Source: Clostridia bacterium | GTDB lineage: Bacteria; Bacillota; Clostridia; Christensenellales; Aristaeellaceae | Length of the DNA: 64,000 bases | Direction: 5' to 3' | NCBI GenBank assembly: GCA_017404985.1 | Contig: JAFRBK010000048.1 | Coordinates: 57,034-121,033 of the forward strand | In this document: positions 51,756 to 58,852 of the stretch, piece after piece | Layout of the letters: each line of letters begins with the position of its first letter | Numbering within the stretch: the stretch's first letter is position 1 | Program-made: the position numbers and the translations under genes | Notes under the pieces: model-generated | What the model was told of the DNA's origin: nothing | What the model saw: only the letters and a program-made list of their open reading frames with translations | Databases searched by the model: none

Positions 51756-52919
51756 ATGAAAACATTGATCGAACTGTATGACGATTATCCCATCAAAAAT
51801 GTACTGGCTACGCTGACCTTCTCCCCGGATGAATGCATTCTGGTTTGCCCGTCCGTAATTTCCGAAGATAAGGAAATGAAGCGTTCATTGCGTGATTTCT
51901 ATAAGTATCGGGGTTCCAAAGTCAAACTGACCTTCGTTCCCGTGAGTCTGAACGACGCGCTCAAAACCGAGCGTGTGCTGCGGGAAGTGCTGGATTCACA
52001 TCCTGACTGCGCCATTAATATCTCCGGCGGAACAGATGCTTCGCTTTTTGCCACCGGCGAAGTCACCGGTGATACCCCTGTTTTTACTTATAGTTCCAAA
52101 AAGGAAACCTTTTTTGAAGTCAAAAACGCGCCGTTTGCCCGTGGCATGGTTCCGGACGTACATCTGGATGTAGCATCCTCCCTGATGGTGGCAGGCGGCA
52201 CACTGCTCCCCGGCCGTGCGGATAACGCCGAACTGGGCAACCGAACGGAGCAGATTGACAGGCTTTTTAACGTGTTCACTAAATATCGCCGGATCTGGAA
52301 CGCGCAGATCAGCTATATTCAGAAAGTTTCCTCCTCCGAAGCCGGCAATCTCCTCGCGGAAGGCGCGCTCACAGAGAAAGCGGGCGGCAGAGTCGTCACC
52401 GCCGATACCCAGCTCTTCCAGGCGCTGGCGGATGCGGAGCTGATCCAGGACCTGGAGGTTGCGGAGGATAGCCTGCGGTTCCGTTTCCCTGATGAGACCG
52501 TCCGCTTCTGGCTTCGGGATATCGGTGCCGTGCTGGAACTGCAGGTGTACCGGGCCTGCACGGCTTCAGGATACTTTGATGATGTCGTGCTCAGCGCCGT
52601 TGTGAATTGGCAGAGCGGTGAGCTCAAAAGCGACAGTGTCAGCAACGAGATTGATGTCATGGCCGTCCAGGGCGTCAAGCCTGTTTTCATCAGCTGCAAA
52701 ACCAGCGAAATCCACACGGAAGCCCTCAACGAACTCTCCATCCTGCGGCTCCGCTTCGGCGGCTACTTCTCCCGGGCCATTCTCGTCACGTCAGGGGTAG
52801 CATCCAAAAACCGAGCCGCCATGAGAAACCGTGCGGCCAAGCTGGGAATTGAACTCATTGAGTGGGAAGATTTGAAACTGGACAAGCTGATCAACCGTCT
52901 CCGCGATCAGGATACCTGA
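51756..52919 (+). CDS. Stand-alone CARF-domain PD-(D/E)xK nuclease (Card1/DUF1887-like)
   Basis: This 387-residue protein has the two-domain build of Card1/Can2-type CRISPR ancillary nucleases. The N-terminal CARF-like Rossmann domain (~1-150) contains ILVCPSVIS and the ligand-loop motif INISGGTDAS. A linker/wHTH region spans ~170-250. The restriction-endonuclease-like domain (~255-387) has E261 in IGAVLELQVY, D300 in SNEIDVMAV and K315 in VFISCKTS, so the catalytic triad is intact. In known members cyclic oligoadenylate binding switches on DNA/RNA cleavage. No CRISPR array or cas gene lies within the window, so its trigger here is unknown. The ATG at 51756 has GAGGAG 8 bases upstream. An ATG seven codons earlier lacks one. 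Confidence 0.85.
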   Translation: MKTLIELYDDYPIKNVLATLTFSPDECILVCPSVISEDKEMKRSLRDFYKYRGSKVKLTFVPVSLNDALKTERVLREVLDSHPDCAINISGGTDASLFATGEVTGDTPVFTYSSKKETFFEVKNAPFARGMVPDVHLDVASSLMVAGGTLLPGRADNAELGNRTEQIDRLFNVFTKYRRIWNAQISYIQKVSSSEAGNLLAEGALTEKAGGRVVTADTQLFQALADAELIQDLEVAEDSLRFRFPDETVRFWLRDIGAVLELQVYRACTASGYFDDVVLSAVVNWQSGELKSDSVSNEIDVMAVQGVKPVFISCKTSEIHTEALNELSILRLRFGGYFSRAILVTSGVASKNRAAMRNRAAKLGIELIEWEDLKLDKLINRLRDQDT

Positions 52920-52949
52920 GTGTCCCGGAAAATCTATCTGAAAACAAAA

Positions 52950-52993
52950 CCCCATGACGATAGCCTTCCGTCGTCATGGGGATGTTTTTTTCT
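52950..52993. terminator. Bidirectional terminator between the CARF-nuclease and ferredoxin genes
   Basis: A perfect 11-base stem CCCCATGACGA / TCGTCATGGGG with a 10-base loop. T-rich tails occur on both strands (ATGTTTTTTTCTT and TTTTGTTTT). Confidence 0.88.
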
Positions 52994-53042
52994 TCTTATC
53001 TGATCGTTTCTTCAGGCTGTTCCCGGATGGATAAAGCCTCTC

Positions 53043-53213
53043 TTATTTTTTGATGATAGCACCGACGGGGCACATATGAACACATTCGCCGCATCCCGTA
53101 CAATCGCTGGTGATGGCATATTTGTCGCCGCTTTCAGTAATTGCTCCGTTCGGGCAGTGCCAATCGCACTCCCCACATCCAACGCAGTTGCCGGTAATGA
53201 CATATTTGTCCAT
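53043..53213 (-). CDS. 2[4Fe-4S] ferredoxin
   Basis: This 56-residue clostridial-type electron carrier has two symmetric cluster motifs, CVGCGECDWHCP and CTGCGECVHMCP, each giving four Cys. It begins MDKYVITG and ends GAIIKK. The size is exactly that of classic clostridial ferredoxins. The ATG at 53213 follows AGGGAGGGA. It has a consensus promoter and a shared terminator and is a single-gene unit. There is no sign that it works with the neighbouring nuclease. Confidence 0.95.
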   Translation of the reverse strand: MDKYVITGNCVGCGECDWHCPNGAITESGDKYAITSDCTGCGECVHMCPVGAIIKK

Positions 53214-53257
53214 TGTTTAGTCCCTCCCTGATTCAATTTTACAGCCGAATTTTATGA

Positions 53258-53286
53258 ATTATAGCATTAGCCTTTTTTTATGTCAA
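53258..53286 (-). promoter_or_regulatory. Promoter of the ferredoxin gene
   Basis: Minus-strand perfect TTGACA, a 17-base spacer and perfect TATAAT. Confidence 0.9.
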
Positions 53287-53412
53287 ACGCCATCCCTGGG
53301 GGTTCCAAATGCTTTCCCTCATCCATCCGGAAATAAACCGAATAAGAACCGATTCGAAAAAACTGTGGCATTGTCAAATCCACTGTCCTGAGAAAACGAT
53401 ACGTTTTCATTT

Positions 53413-53790
53413 TCAGCCATCTTTTCGGGAATCTGGATACTGTGTTGAATAACTCAGAATCTGGACTGTTCCATTTTCCGCGCTGATCGGAAGCACATTT
53501 TTAAACGGCAGTGAGACCTCAAATGTTTCCGCTTTTCCGGAAACAGCAATCTTTTCCCCGTCAATCACGAGAATACCGTTTCCGGCCGCGGTCACAGTAA
53601 TTGTTACCTTACCATCCATATTCCGGCTTTCATCAAAAATGTGTATATAGCCTGGAACCCCTGTATACAGAGAATTATCGTCTAGGCCAAACATCATGGT
53701 ATCCACCCAACGTTCAGATGGTTGAATCCGGGCAATAGTAAAATGGCCATTTTTCGTTTTTTCCACCTCGACGGACTTATTCAATTCCAT
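53413..53790 (-). CDS. Hypothetical beta-rich protein
   Basis: I do not recognise this 125-residue protein. It begins MELNKSVEVEK and is dominated by alternating polar/hydrophobic strands. The segment from VTITVTAAGNGILVIDG to EVSLPFKNVLP looks like an Ig- or carbohydrate-binding-type sandwich. It has no signal peptide, no Cys and no catalytic motif. The ATG at 53790 has AGGA 9 bases upstream and overlaps the end of the decayed frame upstream by 14 bases. Base use is more A/T-rich than the left part of the window. It could be the surviving 3' gene of the degraded unit. Confidence 0.55.
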   Translation of the reverse strand: MELNKSVEVEKTKNGHFTIARIQPSERWVDTMMFGLDDNSLYTGVPGYIHIFDESRNMDGKVTITVTAAGNGILVIDGEKIAVSGKAETFEVSLPFKNVLPISAENGTVQILSYSTQYPDSRKDG

Positions 53791-54561
53791 ACAGTTCATC
53801 CTGCTCGTCGCCCTCGTTGCGTCCTTCCTGGTAGTTCAGGTTTCCAAGGATGATTGAAATGTTGGTCAGGGAAATATCCTCCAGAATGATCGGCGTATTG
53901 ATAACGGTCCCGCGCCCGCATTCACTGTAAATCTGGAGGTTCGCCGGCATGATCTCCCTTTTCGGTATATTCATAGGCGGCGTTCACTGTATTGTTGGCG
54001 TCCCCTTCGCCGCTGTCGCGGGTAAGGTGGCAGAATACATCGCTCTGCTTCCCGATTGTCTCAAGCGTTCCGCCTAACGTGGAATTGGTGCAGTTCTATA
54101 GGCCTACCAGCATATCCGAGGTAATTCGAGCATCAATATTGCAGTCTACAGCCCCCTTCGAAGTCCCATTGACACCGTAAGTATTTCCTTCATGGTATAT
54201 TTTCCCGCTTAGCTGATTATGCCGGCTGACGATGCTGTTTGAAGCGATGCCGCTTACGCTCGTATTGGCAATCGGCTCTCCATTCTGTTGGACGGTTGCC
54301 TGTACGTTGCCCTGGCATCTGATACAGTCTTCCATCATACTGATGACCCCGTTTGCCTGGCCCGTATATGTCAAGTTCACAGTACCGGTATAACTGCAGA
54401 GGCTGCACTTCCACAATGCGCGCTGGGAGAAATTGTCCGCCTCGACATGAATATTTACGTTCGCATCGGAATTACAGGCCCCGGCCAAAGCGGAAAAGCC
54501 TGTTCCGCATCCCGGTTCTCCATAAATAGTTACAAGATCACTTCCCTTCTGAGCGGCCAAA

Positions 54562-54585
54562 GTATGTTTCTGTTGTGAAACATAC
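54562..54585. promoter_or_regulatory. Inverted repeat overlapping the ZorA-like gene promoter
   Basis: Perfect 9-base arms GTATGTTTC / GAAACATAC around a 6-base centre. The right half covers the -35 region of the promoter at 54573-54601, the usual place for a repressor operator. Confidence 0.55.
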
Positions 54586-54601
54586 AATATTTTGTTAAAA
54601 T
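54573..54601 (+). promoter_or_regulatory. Promoter of the ZorA/ZorB-like operon
   Basis: TTGTGA, a 17-base spacer and TAAAAT on the plus strand, about 38 bases before the ATG at 54640. Confidence 0.6.
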
Positions 54602-54639
54602 AAGATATCATTGATGACAATGCAGGGGGCTGTAACCGC

Positions 54640-56130
54640 ATGAAGCAAATTACTTCCATTCCGCTGCCTGATCTGTTGGTCTATGTCGCCATTGCCGTGG
54701 TGACACTGATTGGTATTCTCAAATGTATCCTTCCAGTGGCAGATACGACCCGGGGACTGAACCGGGCGGTTCAAAAGCTGCAGGGAAGCACGGACAGAAA
54801 TGTCTGGCATGATGATTTGTTCGTCGGGAAACGCCTGAAAGTCACCTGGCAGAAATTCCTTCAGACAGAAGACGAAATGGAGAAACGCGGATTGTCCTGT
54901 CCCGTGGAGGATTATATCAACACCCGGACGGTTACCAAGATCCCGGGAAACGCATCCCTCAGCGAGCTGATCCCCTCACTCCTGACTTCCCTGGGCATTC
55001 TGGGGACGTTCATCGGCCTGACCAGAGGCTTGACGGGGTTGGACATGACGGACGCAAACACCCTGATGAACGGTATTCCGATTTTACTGGACGGCATGAA
55101 GGCAGCGTTTGTTACCTCATTGGCAGGTATTTCCTGTTCACTGGTCTTTTCTATGACCAACCGGATTATACAGGGAAACAGTTATCGGGCGATTGACCAG
55201 TTTATTCTGATCTTCAGCGAGAATACGGAGCATAAGGCACTGGACATGGATTATCAGATCGTACTGCAAGGCAATGACCGGAACCAGATGCTGAGCTCGG
55301 TGACAACAGGACTGAGCAAAACAATCTCCGGCGTAGTGCACGATGTAGTTTCAGAGGCTGTGACTCCTGTTACTGAAGCCATGGAGCAATATATGCGGGC
55401 AGCAACGGAACAGCAGACGGAAAGCCTTCAGGCAACGGTTGCTTCCTTTGTAAAGAGGATGGGAGATACCTTCGGAAATGAATTTGCGACCCTCGGAAAA
55501 ACGATTACAGAGATTAATCGGGAGATGAGCATCAGTGAAAAAACCTTGAGGCAGTCCACAGTAGCGGCAGAACAAATCCAGGAGCAGACCCTCCGGCTGA
55601 AGGCGACGACGGATGAAATGGTGCAAAGCTATGACATCTTCCTGAAGAGCGTCCAGATCCGTTCGGCGGAGGACGAGAAATTTGCCTCGGCCTCTCTGAT
55701 GGCCCTGGACGCGCTGAAGCAAAGCGCGGATGAACAGGGAGTCCTGCTGCAGAAGATGGACACGGCTCAGCAGGAACTGAACAGCGCGATTCATGCGTAC
55801 CAGCAGGTCAGCACCCGGTGGGCGGAGCAGGCGGCAAATGCGCAGCAGACCGCAGCAACGGACCTGGCAGGTGCCGGCGAAACGATCCGGATGGCCGGCG
55901 AGAAACTGGCTGTCTCCTATGAAAAGTTCGTTTCTTCAACCTCCAGTAGTCTGAACAGCACCCTCCGGACCTTCTCAGATTCCATGATGACGCTGACCGC
56001 GCTGATCAACCAGAAGACCGCGGAAAGTGAGATCAGGGAAGCCTCCACTGTGGATCAGCTGGGTGAAATCCAGCGTCTGCTGGCACGGCTTGTACAAAGC
56101 GTTCAGCCGAAAGGAGACTCCGAGGCATGA
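54640..56130 (+). CDS. ZorA-like MotA/TolQ/ExbB-type stator with long cytosolic tail
   Basis: This 496-residue membrane protein forms the pentamer-type part of a proton- or sodium-driven motor. TM1 spans ~11-33. A cytosolic segment follows (34-105). The MotA/ExbB core has TM2 (~108-128, LIPSLLTSLGILGTFIGLTRGL) and TM3 (~150-176, DGMKAAFVTSLAGISCSLVFS). Residues ~180-496 form a long helical, Gln/Glu/Ala-rich tail like the ZorA tail of Zorya anti-phage systems, not seen in flagellar MotA. The ATG at 54640 has AGGGGG 9 bases upstream. Its stop overlaps the next start as ATGA. No flagellar or Tol genes are nearby. Zorya kinship is inference from architecture. Confidence 0.82.
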   Translation: MKQITSIPLPDLLVYVAIAVVTLIGILKCILPVADTTRGLNRAVQKLQGSTDRNVWHDDLFVGKRLKVTWQKFLQTEDEMEKRGLSCPVEDYINTRTVTKIPGNASLSELIPSLLTSLGILGTFIGLTRGLTGLDMTDANTLMNGIPILLDGMKAAFVTSLAGISCSLVFSMTNRIIQGNSYRAIDQFILIFSENTEHKALDMDYQIVLQGNDRNQMLSSVTTGLSKTISGVVHDVVSEAVTPVTEAMEQYMRAATEQQTESLQATVASFVKRMGDTFGNEFATLGKTITEINREMSISEKTLRQSTVAAEQIQEQTLRLKATTDEMVQSYDIFLKSVQIRSAEDEKFASASLMALDALKQSADEQGVLLQKMDTAQQELNSAIHAYQQVSTRWAEQAANAQQTAATDLAGAGETIRMAGEKLAVSYEKFVSSTSSSLNSTLRTFSDSMMTLTALINQKTAESEIREASTVDQLGEIQRLLARLVQSVQPKGDSEA

Positions 56131-58226
56131 GACGGGACAAGTACGAGGATGAGCGCAGCAGCGGGGGAAACGGCGGCAGCAGTTGGATCAGCTATTCGGA
56201 TATGATGGCGTCGCTGTTGCTGGTGTTTCTCCTGATGCTCTGCGTGAGCCTTTTGAAATATTTTACCATGCCGAAGGAAGAAGAGCTTCAACAGCGTCAA
56301 AGTATAGAAGAACAGTTAAAAGAGATTGAGATGCGGGAAGCGGACCTGGCAGAGCGCGAGGAAAAACTGGCGAAAGCTTTGGCCGAGCTGGAAAAAAAAC
56401 GGGCAGAGCTGGAGACAGCGCAGGAACAACTGGCAAAGGAACAGACGGAACTGCAGGCAACGAAGGAACAGATGGCAAAGGACCAGGCGGAACTGCAGAA
56501 AGCGCAGGAACAACTGGAAAAGGACCAGGCGGCGCTGCAGAAAGCGCAGGAACAACTGGAAAAGGACCAGGCGGCGCTGCAGAAGGCACAGGAACAGCTG
56601 GAAAAGGACCAGGCGGCGCTGCAGAAAGCGCAGGAACAGCTGGCAAAAGAACAGGCAGAGCTGCAGAAGGCACAAAAACAGTTGGAAAAGGACCAGGCGG
56701 AACTGCAGAAAGCGCAGGAACAGCTGGCAAAAGAACAGGCGGAACTGCAGGCAGCGCAGGAACAGCTGGCAAAAGAACAGGCGGAACTGCAGGCAGCGCA
56801 GGAACAACTGGCAAAGGGCCAGGCGGAACTGCAGAAAGCGCAGGAACAACTGGAAAAGGACCAGGCGGCGCTGCAAACAGAACAGGAACAGCTGGCAAAG
56901 GACCAGGAAGAACTGCAGGCGGCAAAGGAACAACTGGCAAAGGATCAGGCTGCGCTGCAAACAGAACAGGAACAACTGCAAAAAGATCAACAGGCTCTGG
57001 AAAAAGAGAAAGAGGAACTGGAGGAAGAGCGTGCATCTCTTGAAACAGAACAAGCGCAGTTGAAAAAGGAGCAGGCCGAGCTGACAAAAGGTCAGGATCA
57101 GCTGCGCCTGGAACAGGAAGCTTTCCGGGCGGAAAAGGAAGCGGAAGCAACTCCGGCCCCTGAACCTGAATCGGAATGGGCGCGGGAAGTACAGCGGGAA
57201 ATTGAGAAACTGCAGGCGATACTGGATCAGTATTCTCTGCGAAGCCGCATTATTACCAGCCAGTACAGCGCCTTTGAAAATTCCGGGCTGAACATTATAA
57301 TCAACCAGGATACGGGCGATATCACGACGCCTAACTTCATTCTGTTTGACGCGGGCAGCAGCGAACTCAGCAACGAGGGGAAACGGTTTCTGGATGCCTT
57401 TATTCCGCTGTATCTGGAGGTGCTGATGCGGCCGGAATATGAAAGCGATATCAGTGAGGTGATCATCGAAGGGCATACGGACAGCTACTTTTCCACTTGT
57501 GTGGAGCTGAGCATGCAGCGGGCGTCTCGGGTGATGGCCTACAGCATGCAGATACCGACGCTGACAGAAGCTCAGCGAACATATCTGACCGAGCGGGCAA
57601 CGTTTATCGGACGGGGGTTTACGGATCCCGTTTTCGACAAGGACGGACAGATCAACTGGGAAGCGAGTCGACGGGTTGAGATCAAATTCCAGATCAGGGA
57701 TAACCCTCTTCTGGCAGAAACGGAGCTCGTCGGAGAGCTGATCAACAGGCTGAACGAGGCTAAGATTCCCGCATCCATGAATCCGGAAACAGGGCGTATC
57801 CTGCCGGACGGTATCCTTTTCTTCGAAACGGGGGAAGATACGCTGACCAAAGAAGGAAAAATGTTTATCCGGGAGTTCCTGTCGGTTTATCTGGATGTAC
57901 TGATGGAGCCCAGATACCAGAATCAGGTGGGAATGCTAATCATTGAGGGAACTGCTGACCGACTGCTTCCGGATGCGGATCGTCTGGAGCTCAGCCAGCG
58001 AAGAGCCACCCATGTTATGGAATACTGTATGCAGCTGGATCTGACAGCGGTGCAGCTGGCCTATTTACAGAAGACACTTGTCACGGCGGGAAGAACGATC
58101 GCGGATTCCGCAGATGGAACAGACGAACGGACGGAAGGCAATGCTGGCGAACAGGTAACATTCAGATTCCATCTGAAGAACACGGACTCCCTGTCCGAAT
58201 TGAGAACTTTACTGCAGGACAACTGA
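56127..58226 (+). CDS. ZorB-like MotB/OmpA protein with coiled-coil repeat array and two OmpA domains
   Basis: This 699-residue partner of the stator has one membrane helix near the N-terminus (~24-46), with the MotB-type plug/proton Asp D25 in ISYSDMMASLLLVFLL. A continuous coiled coil (~50-345) follows, including seventeen 14-residue units of the form AQEQLxKxQAxLQK. A first OmpA/MotB peptidoglycan-binding domain (~370-524) shows ILFDAGSSELSNEG, IIEGHTDS and EASRRVEIKF. A second, degenerate copy (~545-690) shows ILFFETGEDTLTKEG and IIEGTADR. Usual ZorB and MotB proteins are ~250-300 residues with one OmpA domain and no such stalk. The start is coupled to the upstream gene by a 4-base overlap. 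Confidence 0.82.
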   Translation: MRRDKYEDERSSGGNGGSSWISYSDMMASLLLVFLLMLCVSLLKYFTMPKEEELQQRQSIEEQLKEIEMREADLAEREEKLAKALAELEKKRAELETAQEQLAKEQTELQATKEQMAKDQAELQKAQEQLEKDQAALQKAQEQLEKDQAALQKAQEQLEKDQAALQKAQEQLAKEQAELQKAQKQLEKDQAELQKAQEQLAKEQAELQAAQEQLAKEQAELQAAQEQLAKGQAELQKAQEQLEKDQAALQTEQEQLAKDQEELQAAKEQLAKDQAALQTEQEQLQKDQQALEKEKEELEEERASLETEQAQLKKEQAELTKGQDQLRLEQEAFRAEKEAEATPAPEPESEWAREVQREIEKLQAILDQYSLRSRIITSQYSAFENSGLNIIINQDTGDITTPNFILFDAGSSELSNEGKRFLDAFIPLYLEVLMRPEYESDISEVIIEGHTDSYFSTCVELSMQRASRVMAYSMQIPTLTEAQRTYLTERATFIGRGFTDPVFDKDGQINWEASRRVEIKFQIRDNPLLAETELVGELINRLNEAKIPASMNPETGRILPDGILFFETGEDTLTKEGKMFIREFLSVYLDVLMEPRYQNQVGMLIIEGTADRLLPDADRLELSQRRATHVMEYCMQLDLTAVQLAYLQKTLVTAGRTIADSADGTDERTEGNAGEQVTFRFHLKNTDSLSELRTLLQDN
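56415..57128 (+). repeat. Seventeen tandem 42-bp repeats inside the ZorB-like gene
   Basis: The coiled-coil region is built from 42-base units encoding 14 residues (two heptads). Units 3, 4, 5 and 11 encode identical KAQEQLEKDQAALQ peptides with nearly identical DNA, while the flanking units are more diverged. This points to recent in-frame expansion and likely length variation between strains. Confidence 0.85.
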
Positions 58227-58239
58227 AAAAAGTCTGCAA

Positions 58240-58480
58240 AAACCGGTGTACAGCCAGGCGGAACGGATCAAACCGTTTTGTCTGGCTTCTCGAGAAAACA
58301 AGCGAGTATCTGGACGTCTTCGATAACGAGGAGGAAACAGAGGCATACGCCGACATCCTCCATCAGCGGCAAGCCTGGTACTACAATAGGCAAATCCCCG
58401 AGGTAACACCCGGGGCTCTTTTTGTGCTCATTTGGGGATGTAGTGCGAGTGTAATAGCGAATTATAACGGACATTTACGG
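58240..58480 (+). pseudogene. Start-less coding remnant downstream of the ZorB-like gene
   Basis: A frame without a start codon gives FVWLLEKTSEYLDVFDNEEE, then AYADILHQRQAWYYN, before passing through a CCCCG/CGGGG hairpin with a T-run (58397-58423). It has normal protein-like composition but no ribosome site, so it is most likely the leftover of a degraded gene. I recognise no family. Confidence 0.3.
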
Positions 58481-58517
58481 ACAATAATTTAGGAAATGCC
58501 GAAAATGTATAAGTAAA

Positions 58518-58550
58518 CCCCCGGAGCCTTAATTTTTGGCTTTCCGGGGG
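58518..58550 (-). terminator. Terminator downstream of the tRNA-Arg remnant
   Basis: A G+C-rich hairpin, CCCCCGG paired with CCGGGGG plus an inner GCC/GGC, lies just after the CCA end of the tRNA remnant on its strand and is followed by TTTACTTAT. It is probably the original terminator of the tRNA gene. Confidence 0.65.
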
Positions 58551-58555
58551 GATCT

Positions 58556-58600
58556 TGGTGAGCCCGGCGGGATTCGAACCCACGACCTTTTGATTCGTAG
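58556..58600 (-). other. 3' half of tRNA-Arg(ACG): attachment-site remnant of an integrated element
   Basis: Read on the minus strand the sequence from CTACGAA (anticodon loop, ACG) through GGTCGTGGGTTCGAATCCC to CGGGCTC-A-CCA is a perfect tRNA-Arg 3' half with encoded CCA. The 5' half is absent: no GAGCCCG acceptor strand, no D-arm, and the anticodon 5' strand does not pair. Such 3' fragments are left by tyrosine-recombinase elements that insert at tRNA ends. Because the full tRNA remains on the far side, the element lies at higher coordinates. Confidence 0.75.
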
Positions 58601-58665
58601 AGTGCCCCACGTTAGATGCTCTATCCCTTATGCCGCAAGGCTTGCAGACCCTGTCTCAAAACCTC

Positions 58666-58693
58666 TGACTACCGTTTGACTACCGTTGACTAC
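58666..58693. repeat. TGACTACCGT direct repeats next to the attachment site
   Basis: Two full copies of TGACTACCGT and a third partial TGACTAC occur with a spacing of 10-11 bases, about one helical turn, 66 bases inside the proposed element end. This resembles arm-type integrase or excisionase binding sites. Confidence 0.5.
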
Positions 58694-58707
58694 TTTATCT
58701 TTCTTCA

Positions 58708-58742
58708 GGCTATGACGCAAACATGTCATAGCCTATTTTTTT
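58708..58742 (+). terminator. Terminator at the element's left end
   Basis: A perfect 9-base stem GGCTATGAC / GTCATAGCC with an 8-base loop, followed by TATTTTTTT. It may insulate the element from chromosomal transcription. The rest of 58.23-58.85 kb holds no gene that I can support. Confidence 0.75.
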
Positions 58743-58852
58743 CGAAGTCAGATCAGGCATCTTCATCTACCCGCACATCATCTCAATCACCCATCTGTAT
58801 TATAAAGAGATATTTAGTGATAATTAATTTGTTGTTAGAGGAGATAATCACA

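Larger units (their letters stand above)
53777..54659 (-). pseudogene. Decayed Gly/Asn/Thr-rich beta-solenoid-like gene
   Basis: From 54659 a frame runs to an amber TAG at 54096-54098. The same frame then stays open for another 57 codons to a TGA at 53922. The following stretch (LQIYSECGRGTVINTPI and beyond) continues in a shifted frame to 53777. Protein character is constant across these breaks: N-, T-, S- and G-rich short strands as in right-handed beta-helix proteins. One nonsense change plus one frameshift therefore explains the data best. The 5' end overlaps the divergent motor gene and has no convincing start or ribosome site. Alternatives are two small overlapping genes or recoding of TAG. 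Confidence 0.55.

Noticed and set aside
51735-52919. Expectation of a CRISPR array near the CARF nuclease
   Set aside because: I looked for regularly spaced 25-40-base repeats on both sides and found none. Only the 42-bp coding repeats in the ZorB-like gene are periodic, and they are contiguous and coding.
53012-53236. 74-codon frame overlapping the ferredoxin gene
   Set aside because: It is an out-of-frame reading. The correct frame at 53043-53213 gives a complete eight-Cys ferredoxin with ribosome site.
54640-58226. Calling a complete Zorya system
   Set aside because: No zorC, zorD or zorE-like gene occurs within the flanking sequence, and the ZorB-like architecture is unusual. Only the ZorA/ZorB-like designation is supported.
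58556-58645. Intact tRNA-Arg gene
   Set aside because: The 3' half is perfect, but the sequence where the 5' half should be does not form the acceptor, D or anticodon stems.
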